Shown here one piece after another: positions 24,601 to 37,990 of a DNA stretch of 64,000 bases. Origin of the DNA: Liquidambar formosana (Eukaryota > Streptophyta > Magnoliopsida > Saxifragales > Altingiaceae); contig CM077828.1 in the NCBI GenBank assembly GCA_039720395.1, positions 15,121,764 to 15,185,763 on the forward strand. The letters run 5' to 3'. The position numbers and the translations under genes were made by a program. Each line of letters starts with the position of its first letter. Within the stretch, counting starts at the first letter, position 1. Under the pieces are notes generated by a model, which ran no database searches, had not been told where the DNA came from, and saw only the letters and a program-made list of their open reading frames with translations.

Positions 24601-27600
24601 CTATTAAGTAAATGATCTGTCATGCCATCAAAGAAATTAACTGCATAATTTGAACCTTGGTTCTATTCCTAGACTTAGAATGGGTTTTGAAACTATTATA
24701 GATTAATAATGACATAAAATCACAGCCCAATCTGTCCAGAAAACAGTAAAAAAATTGTAATGCAGTTACATTCGACTTGTATTGTATACCTTTATTTGAT
24801 CAGGAAGGTCCAGGATGATGTTAATTTTAATGGATCTCATAATATTCCCTTGCTGTAGGCTTGATTAGGTGGCCATAGGGCAGTTATTCCTATTCCATTA
24901 TGGCTAGATAGGGATATATCTCCTGAGGGATCAACCAGTTTGTGACTAGCCGATTATTAAGCTATGCTCTGTTTGGTGACAGTTCTATTCCTTATCTAAA
25001 CTGAAAAGACAGGGATCTGGTCTTTAGTTCAGTATCTACCCTAGTTTTCACTTAATCGTGTGTGTTATATATTATACCACTGCGGTAAGGGGAAGCCATT
25101 GCATGGCAGGTTATGTGAATTCCTGATATTATCTTAAGAGAATGTTTCAACTTAAAGCTTATGAGAACAAATATGTGAAAAGGTATGCAAATGAGTTTGG
25201 TTACAAAACCACATCTTGCCCATTAAGCAATAAGTGCACTCAGTCTTTCCATAACCCCTTGTCTTTTAAAATAACTAAATCCCTAAATTTAAGTTTCAAG
25301 CGCTCTTGAAAGCTTATGCAAATAGTGCATGCACACTGCTTGTTTCTACTGAAGGCACCATTCTCTTGTGTATGCTTTCTATCTCTGTTGCCAATATTTT
25401 GATCAAATTTTCTTTATTATATTGTCCTTTGGACTCTTCCATCTATTTATATGGCCAATTTTACCTTCTTTCTGCCTTCAGGCTTCAGAGCTGCAGACGA
25501 CAACGATGGAAACAATGGAAGCTGTTGACTTAGAAAAGCAGAAACATAATACTACTAGAATGGAAGCCCTCACACGATTGGCTAAGCTTGAGGTACTGCA
25601 ACCAATTTCAGAAGCCTGCTTAACTTGTTAGTTTATTTGGTTGCTTGCTATGATTGGCACCAAATGCTTTCTGGTTCATTGAAGTTTAATTAATGCAGCT
25701 ATTTATTTGTTGTCCCTAAAGATAAAAATTTGTTGCAGACTGCAAATGCTGATCTTTCAAGAGCACTTGCTACTGCACAGTGGAATCTTGTAGTTGAGGT
25801 ATGATGGGATTCTGATCTTAATAGATGGGCTTATCCTGTCCACCGTATTCTTTATTCTCTTTTCTGTGGGGAGAAACTTTTGCACTTGGTTTTAATTGCT
25901 TTTATTTGTAGAATGAAAATAGATGAAATTACTAGGAACTGGTCATTGCTCATTTGTTGTTTTAATTAATTTCTGGTTATCTTTTCTTAATCTTTTTGCT
26001 TGTATTATTATCAATGCGTATTGTTCAAGATTTCTTCTATAATCCTCAAATTAAAATATTGAACATAAAAATGAAGGAAAATTTTTAAAAATTCATTAAG
26101 TGAACTAACTTGCCCAAGGTAGAAATTTCCACAGGATCATTCCTTCCAGCTTTTTAAAATGTTTCTCCTATCCCTATTGAATCTATTGTCCACTAACCAA
26201 ATTTTATAATGTCTTTTGCATCAAGAGAGAATTGAACAAATTTGACTCCTGCACACTCTCATGTGACACACATAGCCAAGCCCATGTGCTGTAAGTTTTG
26301 GGTGCTTTGAGGCACTAGATTCTAGTTTTGTCATGAATGGTTCACTGCCATCATAACTTATTAAATCTTGTCTGCACAAGCCAACTTATTTGCCACAAAT
26401 TTATTGCGCAATGACAACTGTGTGAAGCAGTTACCGATTCCTGAAATTTATGGGTCCAAGTCTCTTAGCATTAAGATATTATGTACAAAGGTCAGCCCCC
26501 TCTATGCTAGAGATTCATTGTATTTTGTTCATGGTCATAGGCATTTGCTTGAGTTCCTCTTTGAAGTTTTTCCTGTCATCTTCTATGCAATATTTTTGTC
26601 TATATTATTTATTTTTCCATTTAATTTTTTGACAAAAATAGTGTCCGCTCATGTTTGTCCCTTCCTTTTGGGGTTCCAGAGACAGCTATCCAGTTTTTTG
26701 GTTCAGACTTTTAGTTAGCTCAAGTGAGATGTAGTTTTAATGTCCTTGCTGCTTTGCTATATATGCATTTCATAAAACAGAATATTTATATTGTCAGACC
26801 TGTGCATGCTAACACTCATCGATAATTCTCTCATAGTTTGTGCGCTTTTATGGACTAGGTTAACCAGGTAGCAGAACTCCGACAACAAATTGAATTGAAA
26901 GAAGTTTCCCATGAAGGTATGCTTCTTTGGATTGTGAATAATTTAATTTTCAGAATTTGGAAAAAAATTCTTTTTTCCTTCTTTGTTTTTTTTTTTTTTT
27001 TTTTTTTTTTTTGGCTCCTCTGGTTAAAACATATCATTGTACAAACAATTGCTGAAGCTTGTGGTTTCAGGAATTATTATGTTTTGATGAGTTCTCAATG
27101 AGAGTGGATCTAGGCATCTGAAAGGATTTTTTTATCGTGAAAATCACATGAGAAGTAGCAATGTAATATCATAACCCTACAACTAATCTGTTTGATTTAG
27201 GATGACACCAAAAATAAATAAGAAGGTGGGCATGGTTTAGGAATCAGGACAAGTTATTTTGTTAGAGATTTTGAAGTGGAAAACAGTTATCAGTGTTCAT
27301 AGATGAAGTAGATTTGAATGAACTTGATAGGTTTAGAGATAATAAGTTGCCAACTTGCCGGATTGCAAGAAAATAGGTTGGTGGAATTTTTTCACTTTAA
27401 GGAAATCATAGGTTTCTGGGGTTAAGAGTAGTGGGATCAACTCATCAAAGTAGGATCAGTCATGGAAATAAAGGAGTAAGATTAGATTGAAAAATAGGAT
27501 CAAAGTGGGCTGGTTTTGTGTAAAAGGGTGCACTACTGCACTATAATGCATGATAACAACCTTTAACAGTTCTACAGTCTCAATTGCAAGTGAAATCAAT

Positions 27601-30600
27601 GGGATTTTAACATTAATTAAGGTGCTCAAATCTGCAGGAAATGTCTTCTTTTCCTTCTTAATTTTTTTTTTCTTTTTAAAATCTTTCATTTTGATAAGAG
27701 CAGGAGAATGTTTCTTCTTGTTTTGTAATTTTCTTTACAAGCTTTTGTTTATATACAAAACAATAGGGCTAAAATCCCAGCCTTGTTGGTTATGAAAAAT
27801 AAATAATAAGATAAATAAAATCCCAAGCCTTGTTGCGTGTCTCTACTTGTGACAAACCTTTTGTAAAACACAGATAATTCTTTCTGTATAGAAATTAGGA
27901 CTTAAATTAATGAACCTAAAATCTTCTAAAGGATTGCCACTCTATTTAGACTTTAAAAACTCAACTGAACAAGCAAAAGATTTATCAGAAGTTCCAAACA
28001 ATATGAGTTTTGTTAATTACAACTTTTCTTTTGCCATTCTGCTCATTCTAGGACAATGCTATCTATTAAACCATAGACGCTTGTGTCTTTCCTCACTGCC
28101 TTGACCCACACCCTTTTTAGTATTCCCCTCTACCATTTATAACTTTTTCACTTTCTACGTGAACCTTATAAACACATCACAATGTTTTTATTAGTCCTTG
28201 TTATACAAGGACAAACTATCTTAACTGAGTATATCTTATTATGTTCTCAGTTGATGCTACTTTACCTTGCAATGTATCTATTTCTAATTTTATCATTTCT
28301 AATTTTTCTGCTTATCGATCTCAAAACCATCGTTTTTACCAATGCTCATTTTTTAGCATGTTTCCTCATGGTCTGTCATTTTGTGCCACATAGTATGATT
28401 AGGTTTATAGGTATTATATAATAGTCCAAAGGACACATAGCCAGGGGTGAGTCACAAAATCCAATAGTTCCATTTCCCTTCTCGTTCATTAATCGGAAAT
28501 CAAGACAAATTGGGCACTATGGTGAGACGTGAAAACACCCGATCCCATTTTAACCTCGATATGTGGAATCGTATTGCGCATTTCAACTTTCTTATCAAAC
28601 AATGAAAATTGATTTTATTCTTCGATATGCTTGATAGAAGTTCTTCACTTAAGAAGCATTTCTCAACTCAACTCTCCCCAGCTTGACTATTTCCCCTCCA
28701 AAAACACATTGCTTTGTTATGCCCAAAAGGGTAGAGCCTTAGGTTGAAATCCAGCTCTAGTTACCTTCTAAAAGCTTTTTGAATGTCCTGCCATGGTGAG
28801 AAGACTGATCTTTTATCACATATCACTATCTTGTCCCAGCTACCATATGATTTGTCTTCATCTTGTCAACAGGTTTTAATCCCATAGCATCATATTCTTA
28901 AGATCTCAAAAACAGACAGAAAACTTTAAACGACCTCATTTTCCTTGAACATGTGTGTCCAAAGACATCTTTTAGGACAGTGGGTGGGATACAATTCTGC
29001 TTTAATTGAAAGCTAGCTATAAAGGTTATATTGATGTTCAATGTATTCATAGATGAAACTATAGGCAACATCTTCCCCATTCCCTTCCTTCTTGTGTATT
29101 TCTTTCTAATTCTAAGGCATGGGTGGTATTTTTTTTTTTTATGAAGTAAATATTGTATTAGAAACAAACAAACATAGCCCAAGTACGTAAGGTAATATAC
29201 ATGCACTAGCCGAAACAAGAAAAGAAAGGACAAAACCCCATGCTATAACTTTGGAAGATCTAAAAAAGAAATAAAAGAGGGGTTGTGGTCATTAGTATAA
29301 CCATGAAACCACCAAAAAAGAGTCTTTACAAAAGAAGATTTGAGATCTATGATTGAAGCTTCCTTATCCTTGAAAGTGCAAAGGTTCATATCCCTCCAAA
29401 GACACCAAAAAAGTGCATGTGGAACTATATCCCAAACTGCCTTTGCTCTTTTGTTCACTGTCTTGACCCACCAACCCAAAAGAAGATTATGAGGATGCGA
29501 AGACAAGATCCAATGGATCCCAAAAATAAAGGTTAGCATCCAAAGATTCCATGCCACATGACAATGTATGAAGAGGTGATCAACCGTTTCCGATGCTTCC
29601 TTGCACAAAATGCATCTATTGGCCAAAAACCTTCGTCTTCTCATCAAAAGATCCAAAGTCAGGCATTTGCTTCTACTCACCAACCATGAAAAGAAAGTAA
29701 CTTTGGTAGGAAGTAGGTACCGAAGCAATCTAAATCTTCTTAGCCGGGAAAAAAGAAGTACCACTAGAGTTCAAAATCTTATAGAAAGATTTCATTGAGA
29801 ATAACTCTTTAGAGTTCTTATGCCACACCAAAGAATCATTCTCCCAAAGAAATTTTATTGTCATAAAGATTTTGAAAAAGGTTCAAAACACCCTCCAACT
29901 TCCAATCATTAAAGTGTCTAATAAAGTTAATATCCCAAGTGATATTGCCATTAACTTCCATCAAAAAGTCTTTAACCAAAGCATCTTTATTCCTCACAAT
30001 TTGAAATAAAAGAGGAAAGTCAATTATTAGTGGATTGTTATTGGACTAAGTGTCTTTCCAAAACGTCACTCTTCCTCCCCATTTTTAAATTTGTTTTCTT
30101 TCACAAAGTCATTGAAACCTTGCAAAATTTCTTTCCAAAGACTCACACCATGAGTGCCCCTAACCTCCTTAGGCCACCAACCCTCCAAAGTAACTCCATA
30201 TTTCCAAATCACCACTTCCCTCCATAAGCTTTGTTCCCCCTTACCAAATCTTCATAACCATTTACCAAGAAGAGTTTTATTCATGCAAACAAGAGAATTA
30301 ATCCCTAATCCACCCTCCCTTTTTGGAAGAAAAACCGTCGATGATGCGGGACGACCTCAAGAACAATAAAAGAGAGAAAGAAGTAGAGAAAGAAGCTAGA
30401 AAGAAGCAAGAAAAGAAGCTAAACCCTAGGAGTCAGCACCTAGGGGTGTTTGGAGTTGGCACCAAACCTTGGAAAAATCCAAATTTTAATTCATTTTAAG
30501 CTGAAAAACTAAAGAGTTATTGGAGCCTTTATATAGAGGTCCAATTACATCAAATATGATAAAACTTAACCCTAAAAGTTTAGAAATTTAAAAGGCAATA

Positions 30601-33600
30601 ATTTATTATTCTAAAAATAAAACTAAATAATTATGGTAAACCCTTGCTCTTCAAGTTAATAGGCCAAGCTAGGCCATCCTGTTGAACCATGTGCATATTG
30701 TCCCCATCAACTCTCCCAGTGTGGGAGAAACTCGATCTCGAGTTTGAATTGGGATTGAGGTACTGAATCCGCCCTATCCAAATGAACAAGTATTTCGAAT
30801 AGGCCAATCGCTTGGTTCGTTGAAATCGTTCAGCTTCAAAGTGTGTAACCCAACATTGAATCTTCAATTTGCTAAAGAACATGATCAAATGCATCTTGCA
30901 TGAACCGAGATGGGAATGGCCCTACTTTTGATAAGTTGTATACAAGCTTATCAAGTAGACAACGAAGTTCACCAACGTAATATGGAGGAATTATAAGTTT
31001 TCTCCCAACATCTATGAGCAGCCTTTCGAGCAAGTGTTTTGAGGGATTATTTTTTATTTTTTTTCACTTTATTTTTTTAATTTTAATTTTTTGATATATA
31101 AATGTTAAACACAATAGAAATAATTGATGCAATAAACAACTTAAATTAACTTGACAATAACCAGAATTGGAATAACCTGGATTGAGTGGAGGATAACACT
31201 GTCCATGATTTTGACTCAACTAGGATATCCTATCCCTGGTTGGAATAGCCTGAATTGAATTGAGGATAATCCTGTCCACAAATCTGATCCCAACTAGAAT
31301 AGCCTGCACTCGTCACCAAACAGTCCTAATCTCCAATCTTTAAACCCAAATACCTCTGATGCATCTCGAATGTTCTCGATGCAAACAAGGTGAGAGAAAG
31401 AGCGAGGGGTTCGACGGCGAGAGGATCCTCGGCGACGAAGTGGTAGTTGATGGCGGTAGAAGGTCCAACGATGAAATTGACGGCAACGATAGGCTTCGAT
31501 TTTCAAATCCAGATCTGATGATGGCGGTGACACTACGACAGAGAGATATTGACGCCAAGAGAGGTCGACAGCGCCACTAAGATGAGGTGTGGGTCTGGTT
31601 TGATTTTTTTTGGTGATAAAGTCGACGGTGAACTTGATGGTAGGGCTGGTTCATCAACAGATATGGATGGTGATGGAGACAAACAGGATAGAGAAGGCTG
31701 CTTTGATGGCGGTGAGCACTGATGGCTCGCTACGATGAGGCCCAACTTCTTCTTCTTCTCTCATTTTTTTTTTTTTTGGGTGGTGGTCTATGATGGTTGA
31801 GGATGGTGGATTTCTCGGGATTTCGGTAGAGATCAATTGTGGTTCAATTTTGTGGTGTAAGAGAATCATATGAATCAAGGGCCTGGGTTGTGATTTGTGG
31901 GTCTAGATTGGTGAGAATGTGTTTATGGTGGATGTGGGTACAGTGCTGATGCTAGTGGAGGGATGGTTGTGGGTTGATGTGCGACTTTGCGATAGGAGGA
32001 TTTGGCTTGTACTTTGACAAAGGAGGGACAACGGTTTCAGTGGATAGATCAAGGTTTGCTCTGATACCAAAGCTAATGCAGGACAACCTCAAAAACAATA
32101 AAAGAGAGAAAGAAGTAGAGAAAGAAGCTAGAAAGAAGCAAGAAAATAAGCTGAACCCTAGGAGTCAGCACCTAGGGGTGTTTGGAGTCGGCACCAAACC
32201 TTGGAAAAATCCAAATTTTAATTCATTATAAGCTGAAAAACTAAAGAGTTATTGGAGCCTTTATATAGAGGTCCAGTTACATCAAATATGGTAAAACTTA
32301 ACCCTAAAGTCTAGGAATTTAAAAGGCAACAATTTATTATTCTAAAAATAAAACTAAATAATTATGATAAACCCTTACTCTTCAAGTTAATAGGCCAAGC
32401 TAGGCCATCCTGTTGAACCATGTGCATGTTGTCCCCATCAGTCGACCAGTCAAGCAATCAACAAGATGATATTTAAGTTCACCTCCAACGCCATTCCAAA
32501 GAAAGTCCTTTTGAAGTTTTTCGATTTTAGATGCCACGGAGATGGGAATTTTGAAGATGGACATGAAGTAAGTAGGGATGCTCGAAAGAGTGCTATTTAT
32601 CGAAGTCCATTTACCACCTTTTGAGAGATACCCTTTTTTCCAACCCCCAAGTCTTCTTTCCACCTTCTCCACTGCCGGATCCCACACACTTTTTTTGTCT
32701 TTAAAATGCGAACCCAATGGTAGACATGAAGTAAGTAGGTGGTAATTAAAGAATTCGTAATTGTTTCAACTAAGAAAATTTCGTATTTTGATTAGTTTTT
32801 TAATGGAATGTTATTTATATTTTTGCATCCTATTGATTAAACAAAGGAAAAAATAAAATTTGGGAAAAATCAGGTTAGCTTGTTTTCTAATTTTTGACTA
32901 TATATTTATATAGTTATATAGTTCTCTTTATCTTGAAACTGTGAAAGGCACAACATGTGCCTGCCATTGACCTCAAGGATATGGCAGTGACAATATTTTT
33001 TAATTGAGAGGTCATCACTGCCAAATAGACAGGTGGACCTTCTCATGTGAAAAATTTACAATGACTGGATGTATTAAATCAGTGCATATACATAAAAGAT
33101 GTAACTTTATCAATTTTGTGATACATGTTATCTCAGCTTATTTGTCTTGGTATATAAGTCCTTAATTCTCCTTTCTTTCTCCTTGTAGAACTCAGGGCAA
33201 GGATCTCCAATACTAGTCAAATGGGATCATCTCTAAATCAAGTGAGTCATATTTTGCCTGTAATAATGTTATGGCATGACTAGGGTGCTGCTAATATTAT
33301 TTTTCGGTTTGTTGCAATTACTCATCTGCACCAAGAAGTTCTTCATTAACTCTTAGTTTTCTTACATGATTTTTGTAGTCGGTAGCTTCAAAAGGAGTTG
33401 AATTTGAACAAGAGATACTTGAGGCAGAGTATTCTTTCATGACTGATAAAATTAAACGATTGCAAGATAAGGTTAGCTTTCATATTGTTTTCAATATATT
33501 GTAGTATATTTAATATAAGATCACCATGTTCTGAAAAGTATGACATTTCTATATTGCAGTTTTTGTGAAGCTGTTCTGAATGATTGGACCTTGTACAAAA

Positions 33601-36600
33601 GGAAAATTTTGAATCCAATTTCTTACTCTTTAGAACCACCCATTTGCATTAATGTGACTTGAAGATGAATGGATCCCACTTGTGAATTTGGGATTGCCCT
33701 TCCAAATCACGCTTTTCTTAATATGACCTATTTTGGCTAGGAAGTCTTCAGCTTGATTTCCTTCTCTAAACGCGTGATTAAGGGATACTTGTGAATAAGC
33801 CAGGAAAATGATATTATTGCAATATTGAAACTAGAGGCCTTGGCCTCCAAAGGACCTTGGGATTGCCCTTCATGGCTTGCCTGACTATGTTAGTTTAGCA
33901 TGTTCTTCCATTTGCAATTTGGAAAGATTCTTCCATCTTGCCTAGAGGAGGCCATTTCTTGGGCCCAGAGATTCGAAGCATTGCCTTCATCTGAATAAAG
34001 GTTGGGGCAGCTAATGGTCTACCCAAGCTATCTCAACAGGTGATGGTTATGTCAATAACATCAATAACCATCTCCTGTCGAGGGCAAGGGGTCTTGGAGA
34101 TATTACTCCACATACACTTTAGTGACTTTTCCCAATATGCCATAGGGGTGAAACGAGCTTCTTTGAAAATGACCTCATTGCATTTTTACTAAATTCTCTA
34201 CGGATATTAGTTAGTCTTTTAAACATATGGGGTCTTAGCAGAATCAGAGCAACTTGCCTTGTTAACTTTCTTTAGCTAAGATATCATATTTACATTCGAT
34301 TGGATGGGGTTGAGCAATTATGGGAAATTAGACCTGGATATACTTAACATTACTGCAACTTAGGAATAGATTATGTCGGTCCTTTATCAGACCACAAACA
34401 GTCACTGACATTCATACCTCTAAATGAATTTCTTTATTGACAAGTCTATTTCCCCTTGAGGTCTCAAGACTTTGTAGAAATTTCACGGAGAATAATCTTG
34501 TAGAATCCTTACGCAGTTACGTCACACCAAGGTATCATTCTCTCCCTCTGAAATCTTACTGTCGTAAAGAGCTTGATAAAAATTCATCACATTATCCAAT
34601 TCCTAGTCATTGGAATGTTGCAAAAAATAACATTCCAATAAATGGCCCCATTGACCCCTTCCATACAATCTGTAACCAAGGCGTCTTTGTCCAAACTCCA
34701 AAGCAATATCATACAAATCCAATCCGGGAATTCCAACATAAGAGGCAAATTAGAGCACCAAACATCTTTCCAAAATCTCACTCTACTTCCCTCAGTCACT
34801 TTAAACCCAGTCTTCTTGAAGAAATCATTAAAACCTTGCATAATCGCCTTCCAAAGACCCATACCATGGGAGCCTCTAACCTCCCTAGTCCACCTCCCCT
34901 CACTAGTGACACCATATTTCCAAATCACAACGTCCAGCCGTCATACCAAATAATTTAATTTATGTAATTCATTTATTTATTTTTAAAGACTCGTTTATAC
35001 GTCATAGCCATCTGTTTTTCTTCCTTTTCTTTTTTCCTTTTTTGATAACTAATGTATTGTTATATTGTTTATTCCACCTACAGTCATAGACGTCAGTTAT
35101 TATACTTTGCCCTGAGTTTCACTTTGTTTAGCGACATTGAATTTAGATGAATTTGTTTGAAATTCTATGACCTAAATTTGATTTTCTTGCTCTATAAAGG
35201 CAAAGAAGCTGGAAGAAAATATTGAAATGACGAGGAAGGAGATAGAGAATCCAACAGAAGTGGAAGTTGAGCTTAAGAGAAGGCTGGGTCAGCTGACTGA
35301 CCATTTAATTCAGAAACAAGCCCAGGTCTGTTTTTTAAACATCAAATATATTTTGGGTGAATTCTAGTCACAGGGATGTTTAAATTGGTAATACAGATGA
35401 TGGATGTAACCATATGACGCATCCAAGTAATCATAATCTTTGACATTTATTTCTCAATAAGGATAGATACGATTAAACAGGTGCAAATACCCTAAGATGT
35501 GCAGCAAGAAGAAAGTAAAAAATAAAAAATAAAAAGGATAATAAATTGCTTACAAATGCAGATGGGAAAAAGAATCCTTGAATGTTTTCTAAAAGTAGAA
35601 TTAATCAGAGTAAGCATATATCAATAATTATGCAGCATTGCAGCTGAGACTCCTTATACCTTTTGGTTTGGGATAGGGTGACCAGTTACGTCCCCCACTC
35701 ATGAGTTCTCACATCTAAAAAATTTGTAAATTCCTTCGATTCCAAATGACTAGCATATAGGAAAGAGAGGACACAGTTTTCCTCTATACCCGAAATGCTG
35801 ATAATAATTAAATTTGGAAGTTCATAGACTACAATTTCATGCTAAAGAACAATTGATGAGACGCTTCTTCAATTTGCTGTGGTCTTTACATGGGATAAAT
35901 ACTAACGAGTTATTATTCTCAATAGTTCATTACAGTGAAAAACCTACCTAGCATAGTTGAGTCGAGTTATTAGTTGTATCTTGTATTCTAAGCTGTTAAA
36001 CTCTGCTTCCTATATCAGCTAATTCACCTGCCAAACCATACATAAAGTATGATCATGTGTTGGCAGAAGATTCCTTGGTCATGGATTGCTTTCGACATCT
36101 TCAAACAGATTTGAGATATGAAATTTTTAATGAGCTAAAGGACCTCAGTGGTGATTTGTGATCTACATACATGATCTAAACTGTCCACTAATAGAATGAA
36201 AGTCATTAGCGAGTTAATAGATTGTCATTCTAAATTCTGCTTGTTCAATCAGGTGGAGGCACTTTCCTCAGAAAAAGCAACACTGCTGTTCAGAATTGAG
36301 GTACACCATCACACTAAAACTACATCTACCATAAGCTACAATTGTAGGTTTTTTATGCTCTATACTTCCTGGAATATAATTGGGTTCTATTCTGCAGGCA
36401 GTCTCAAGGTTGCTGGATGAAAACAAGCCAATGCTGAATATAGCTAATTCAAGGTTTGATTTAGAATCAGGGGCATGGTGGCTGTCCAATACAAAGTTGA
36501 GGCCTTCATTTGAAGAAAAAATTCGTTCTGGTGGGCAGCACTTAGGATCTCTTCTTCGGCAATTGGATGCTTTATTTTCTGCTGGTGCTTTGTTTCTGAG

Positions 36601-36757
36601 GAGAAATTCAACAGCAAGATTGTGGTCTTTCATTTACCTTGTATGCCTTCACTTGTGGGTTGTTTATATTCTTATGTCACCCTCTCAAGCATCAAATGAA
36701 GCTAAATCCGGTGCAGTCATTTCCTTAGAGAACATAAATAACACCGCAGGAATCTGA
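21622..36757 (+). CDS. GC2: Golgin candidate 2 / golgin-84-like Golgi tether
   Basis: Coiled-coil Golgi membrane tether, golgin-84 (Golgin_A5) family. Ten exons: 21622-21675, 22010-23173, 25482-25592, 25739-25798, 26859-26916, 33189-33241, 33379-33471, 35200-35325, 36253-36300 and 36398-36757, giving 708 residues; all phases fit. The N-terminus MASWISSKLKVAETFLQQ, the DWTELLS motif, the coiled coil (about 347-590: EEERRRRREQ-like charge block, MVARLEGEKQSLEKI, ELKRRLGQLTDHLIQKQ), and a C-terminal anchor (about 664-682, LWSFIYLVCLHLWVVYILM) preceded by FLRRN match Arabidopsis GC2 (668 aa as I recall). Intron 1 uses a GC donor (CAG|GCAATG); the others are GT-AG. The acidic/serine-rich middle (about 60-340) is the least conserved part. 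Intron 5 (6.3 kb) holds a LINE interrupted by an LTR element, and intron 7 another LINE piece. Confidence 0.94.
30342..30709 (-). repeat. 3' LTR of the nested retrotransposon
   Basis: It contains ACCCTAGGAGTCAGCACCTA and a TTTATATAGAGG TATA-like site. The outer end abuts GTCGA. On the - strand it is preceded by the purine-rich GGGAGAGT, a weak polypurine tract. Confidence 0.9.
32074..32440 (-). repeat. 5' LTR of the nested retrotransposon
   Basis: Direct copy of 30342-30709. On the - strand it is followed after three bases by the initiator-Met primer-binding site. Confidence 0.9.
34437..34960 (-). mobile_element. LINE fragment in golgin intron 7
   Basis: The - strand encodes REVRGSHGMGLWKAIMQGFN, a GFKVTEGSRVRFWKDVWC motif and WNVIFCNIPMTRNW, the stretch between the reverse transcriptase and zf-RVT regions of plant LINEs. 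The segment at about 29790-30300 in intron 5 covers the same part, so this is a second copy of a related LINE. Both ends are worn and boundaries are approximate. Confidence 0.8.
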
Positions 36758-37284
36758 TTTGCGATCTAAGGTGCCTCCTTGTATTTATTTCTTTTGCCTC
36801 AAATTTTTTTGAGGTCTCCATTGCCTGGGGTGTACATTGCGCAGTTTTTCCCCCGGCCCAATGACACTGAATTGTAGAGATTGTATTTACTCACGTATTA
36901 ATGCAAACCACAAGCTGTATTTGTTATGAAAAGAAAGGCCTTCAAAACCTACTAACAGCACTTTAGCTTTTCCCATTTTCTTTCGAGGAGAGAGGGGGAG
37001 AGGGGAAGGGTGCTTAGCTTTGGAAAGTACTTGCCTTACTTTTGAGATATTTAACCACAGCAAATATTGATTCTTAAGCACCTGTACTGGGGGACAGCTT
37101 GTATGTTCGTTAGTGCAAAACCTCCCATGAGATGACTCCTATTCAAGTTGATGTCAATTACCAAAAAGCATTGGTGTTGTTTCCTATAACTTACCTATGC
37201 AAAGGATACATTGGTAGGATCTCCCAATGCATGTATTGATGTAAGAAAGAAACCTTTTTTCCAAAATACTTTTCAATTACACTT
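36758..37284 (+). other. Golgin 3' UTR and flank
   Basis: No gene is seen. The first 150-300 bp should be the golgin 3' UTR. No polyadenylation signal can be picked with certainty. Confidence 0.5.
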
Positions 37285-37490
37285 CAAAAAATGGGCTTGT
37301 GGTTCTGAGCTTAGAACATGGAAGGTTGTAGGTTCGATTTCTCATTTTCTCTTTTGTTAGTCACTAGCAAATATTGACTATTACCTGATGTGGAATGGAT
37401 GGTGCCTTACCTATGTTCTAGGATTAATCGGCCAAAGGTTTGGATACCCCCATTGATTTATTATAATAATAATAAATAAATAAAAACTCT
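37285..37490 (+). mobile_element. Probable degenerate SINE
   Basis: A tRNA-like head (GCTTGTGGTTCTGAGCTTAG) and a B-box-like GGTTCGATTTC are followed by about 110 bp ending in ACCCCCATTGATT and an A-rich (TAATAA)n tail. No target duplication was found. It could be chance similarity. Confidence 0.45.
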
Positions 37491-37897
37491 CTTCTTTTGT
37501 TCTTTGTTTTTTGTTAAAAACTCTTTCAGCTAGAGAAAATTATGTCTTGAACTCTTTGCCTTGGGGAGGTAATTTGCCTTTTCCTTTTTTCTCTTTTTGT
37601 TTTTTTACATTGGAAGGGAATTGACTGTATTAACCCCTAAATTTATAATTACCAAATCCCCATCACCCTTGGTACACTATTACGCCACAAGGCCGGGCTG
37701 GGAAGTAATTTGCCAAACATGCCACCATAAAAATAAAAAATAAAAAATAAAAGGGGGCGTATAGAAAGCACGAGGATGCCCCCTACGTTACAATTTTCCA
37801 ATATGGTGCTTTCTGATTTTCAATCGTTTGTTGTGGCAGGAATTTCAAGTAGATTGTTATACGCATTTCTATCTAACTCTGTCAAAAAGATTTCATA

Positions 37898-37902
37898 GCG
37901 GG

Positions 37903-37945
<43 letters not shown>

Positions 37946-37970
37946 GCGTGTTCGATCCACGCTCACCGCA
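37898..37970 (+). tRNA. tRNA-Phe (GAA)
   Basis: 73 bases fold into a full cloverleaf: acceptor GCGGGGA with TCACCGC and discriminator A, D-arm AGCTCAGTTGGGAGAGC, anticodon loop CTGAAGA (anticodon GAA, Phe), and T-arm with GTTCGATCC. The A-box TAGCTCAGTTGG and B-box GGTTCGATCC-like GTGTTCGATCC are intact, and there is no intron. The acceptor stem has a G-A mismatch at its fifth pair, which I recall also in plant cytosolic tRNA-Phe. A CAA start-site motif lies about 15 bp upstream (37882), and a T-run follows. It lies between two convergent protein genes. Confidence 0.97.
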
Positions 37971-37990
37971 TAATCAAATTAATTAGACTC

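Larger units (their letters stand above)
30342..32440 (-). mobile_element. Non-autonomous LTR retrotransposon nested in the LINE
   Basis: Two direct repeats of about 367 bp (30342-30709 and 32074-32440) flank 1364 bp. Read on the - strand the LTR begins TGATGGGGAC and ends GCATCA, or GCATTA in the 5' copy. Just inside the 5' LTR is TTTGGTATCAGAGC, the primer-binding site complementary to initiator tRNA-Met (32056-32070). The 5-bp duplication GTCGA flanks the element (30337-30341 and 32441-32445). The LTRs are about 95% identical by eye (roughly 16 substitutions and one indel). The interior has no gag, protease, RT or integrase, so movement needs enzymes from elsewhere. An inner segment (about 31150-31320) contains diverged repeats with TGGAATA(A/G)CCTG. 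Confidence 0.92.
29129..32737 (-). mobile_element. LINE (L1-type) in golgin intron 5, split by an LTR element
   Basis: On the - strand, 32717-32446 encodes the region after the reverse transcriptase core (WDPAVEKVERRLGGWKKGYL, SKGGKWTSINSTLSSIPTYF, KLQKDFLWNG). Coding resumes at 30336-29243 and ends with a zf-RVT-like zinc motif (CILCKEASETVDHLFIHC). Stops and frameshifts make it inactive. The 3' end lies at a T-run on the + strand (29129-29140, the LINE poly(A) tail). GGTGGTA at 29122-29128 and 32738-32744 may be a short target duplication, but this is weak. The 5' part of the element (endonuclease and RT core) is missing, as is usual for 5'-truncated copies. It sits antisense to the host gene. 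Confidence 0.85.

Noticed and set aside
31294..31878. Cluster of short frames inside the LTR element
   Set aside because: No gag, protease, RT or integrase motif in any frame; frames overlap on both strands.
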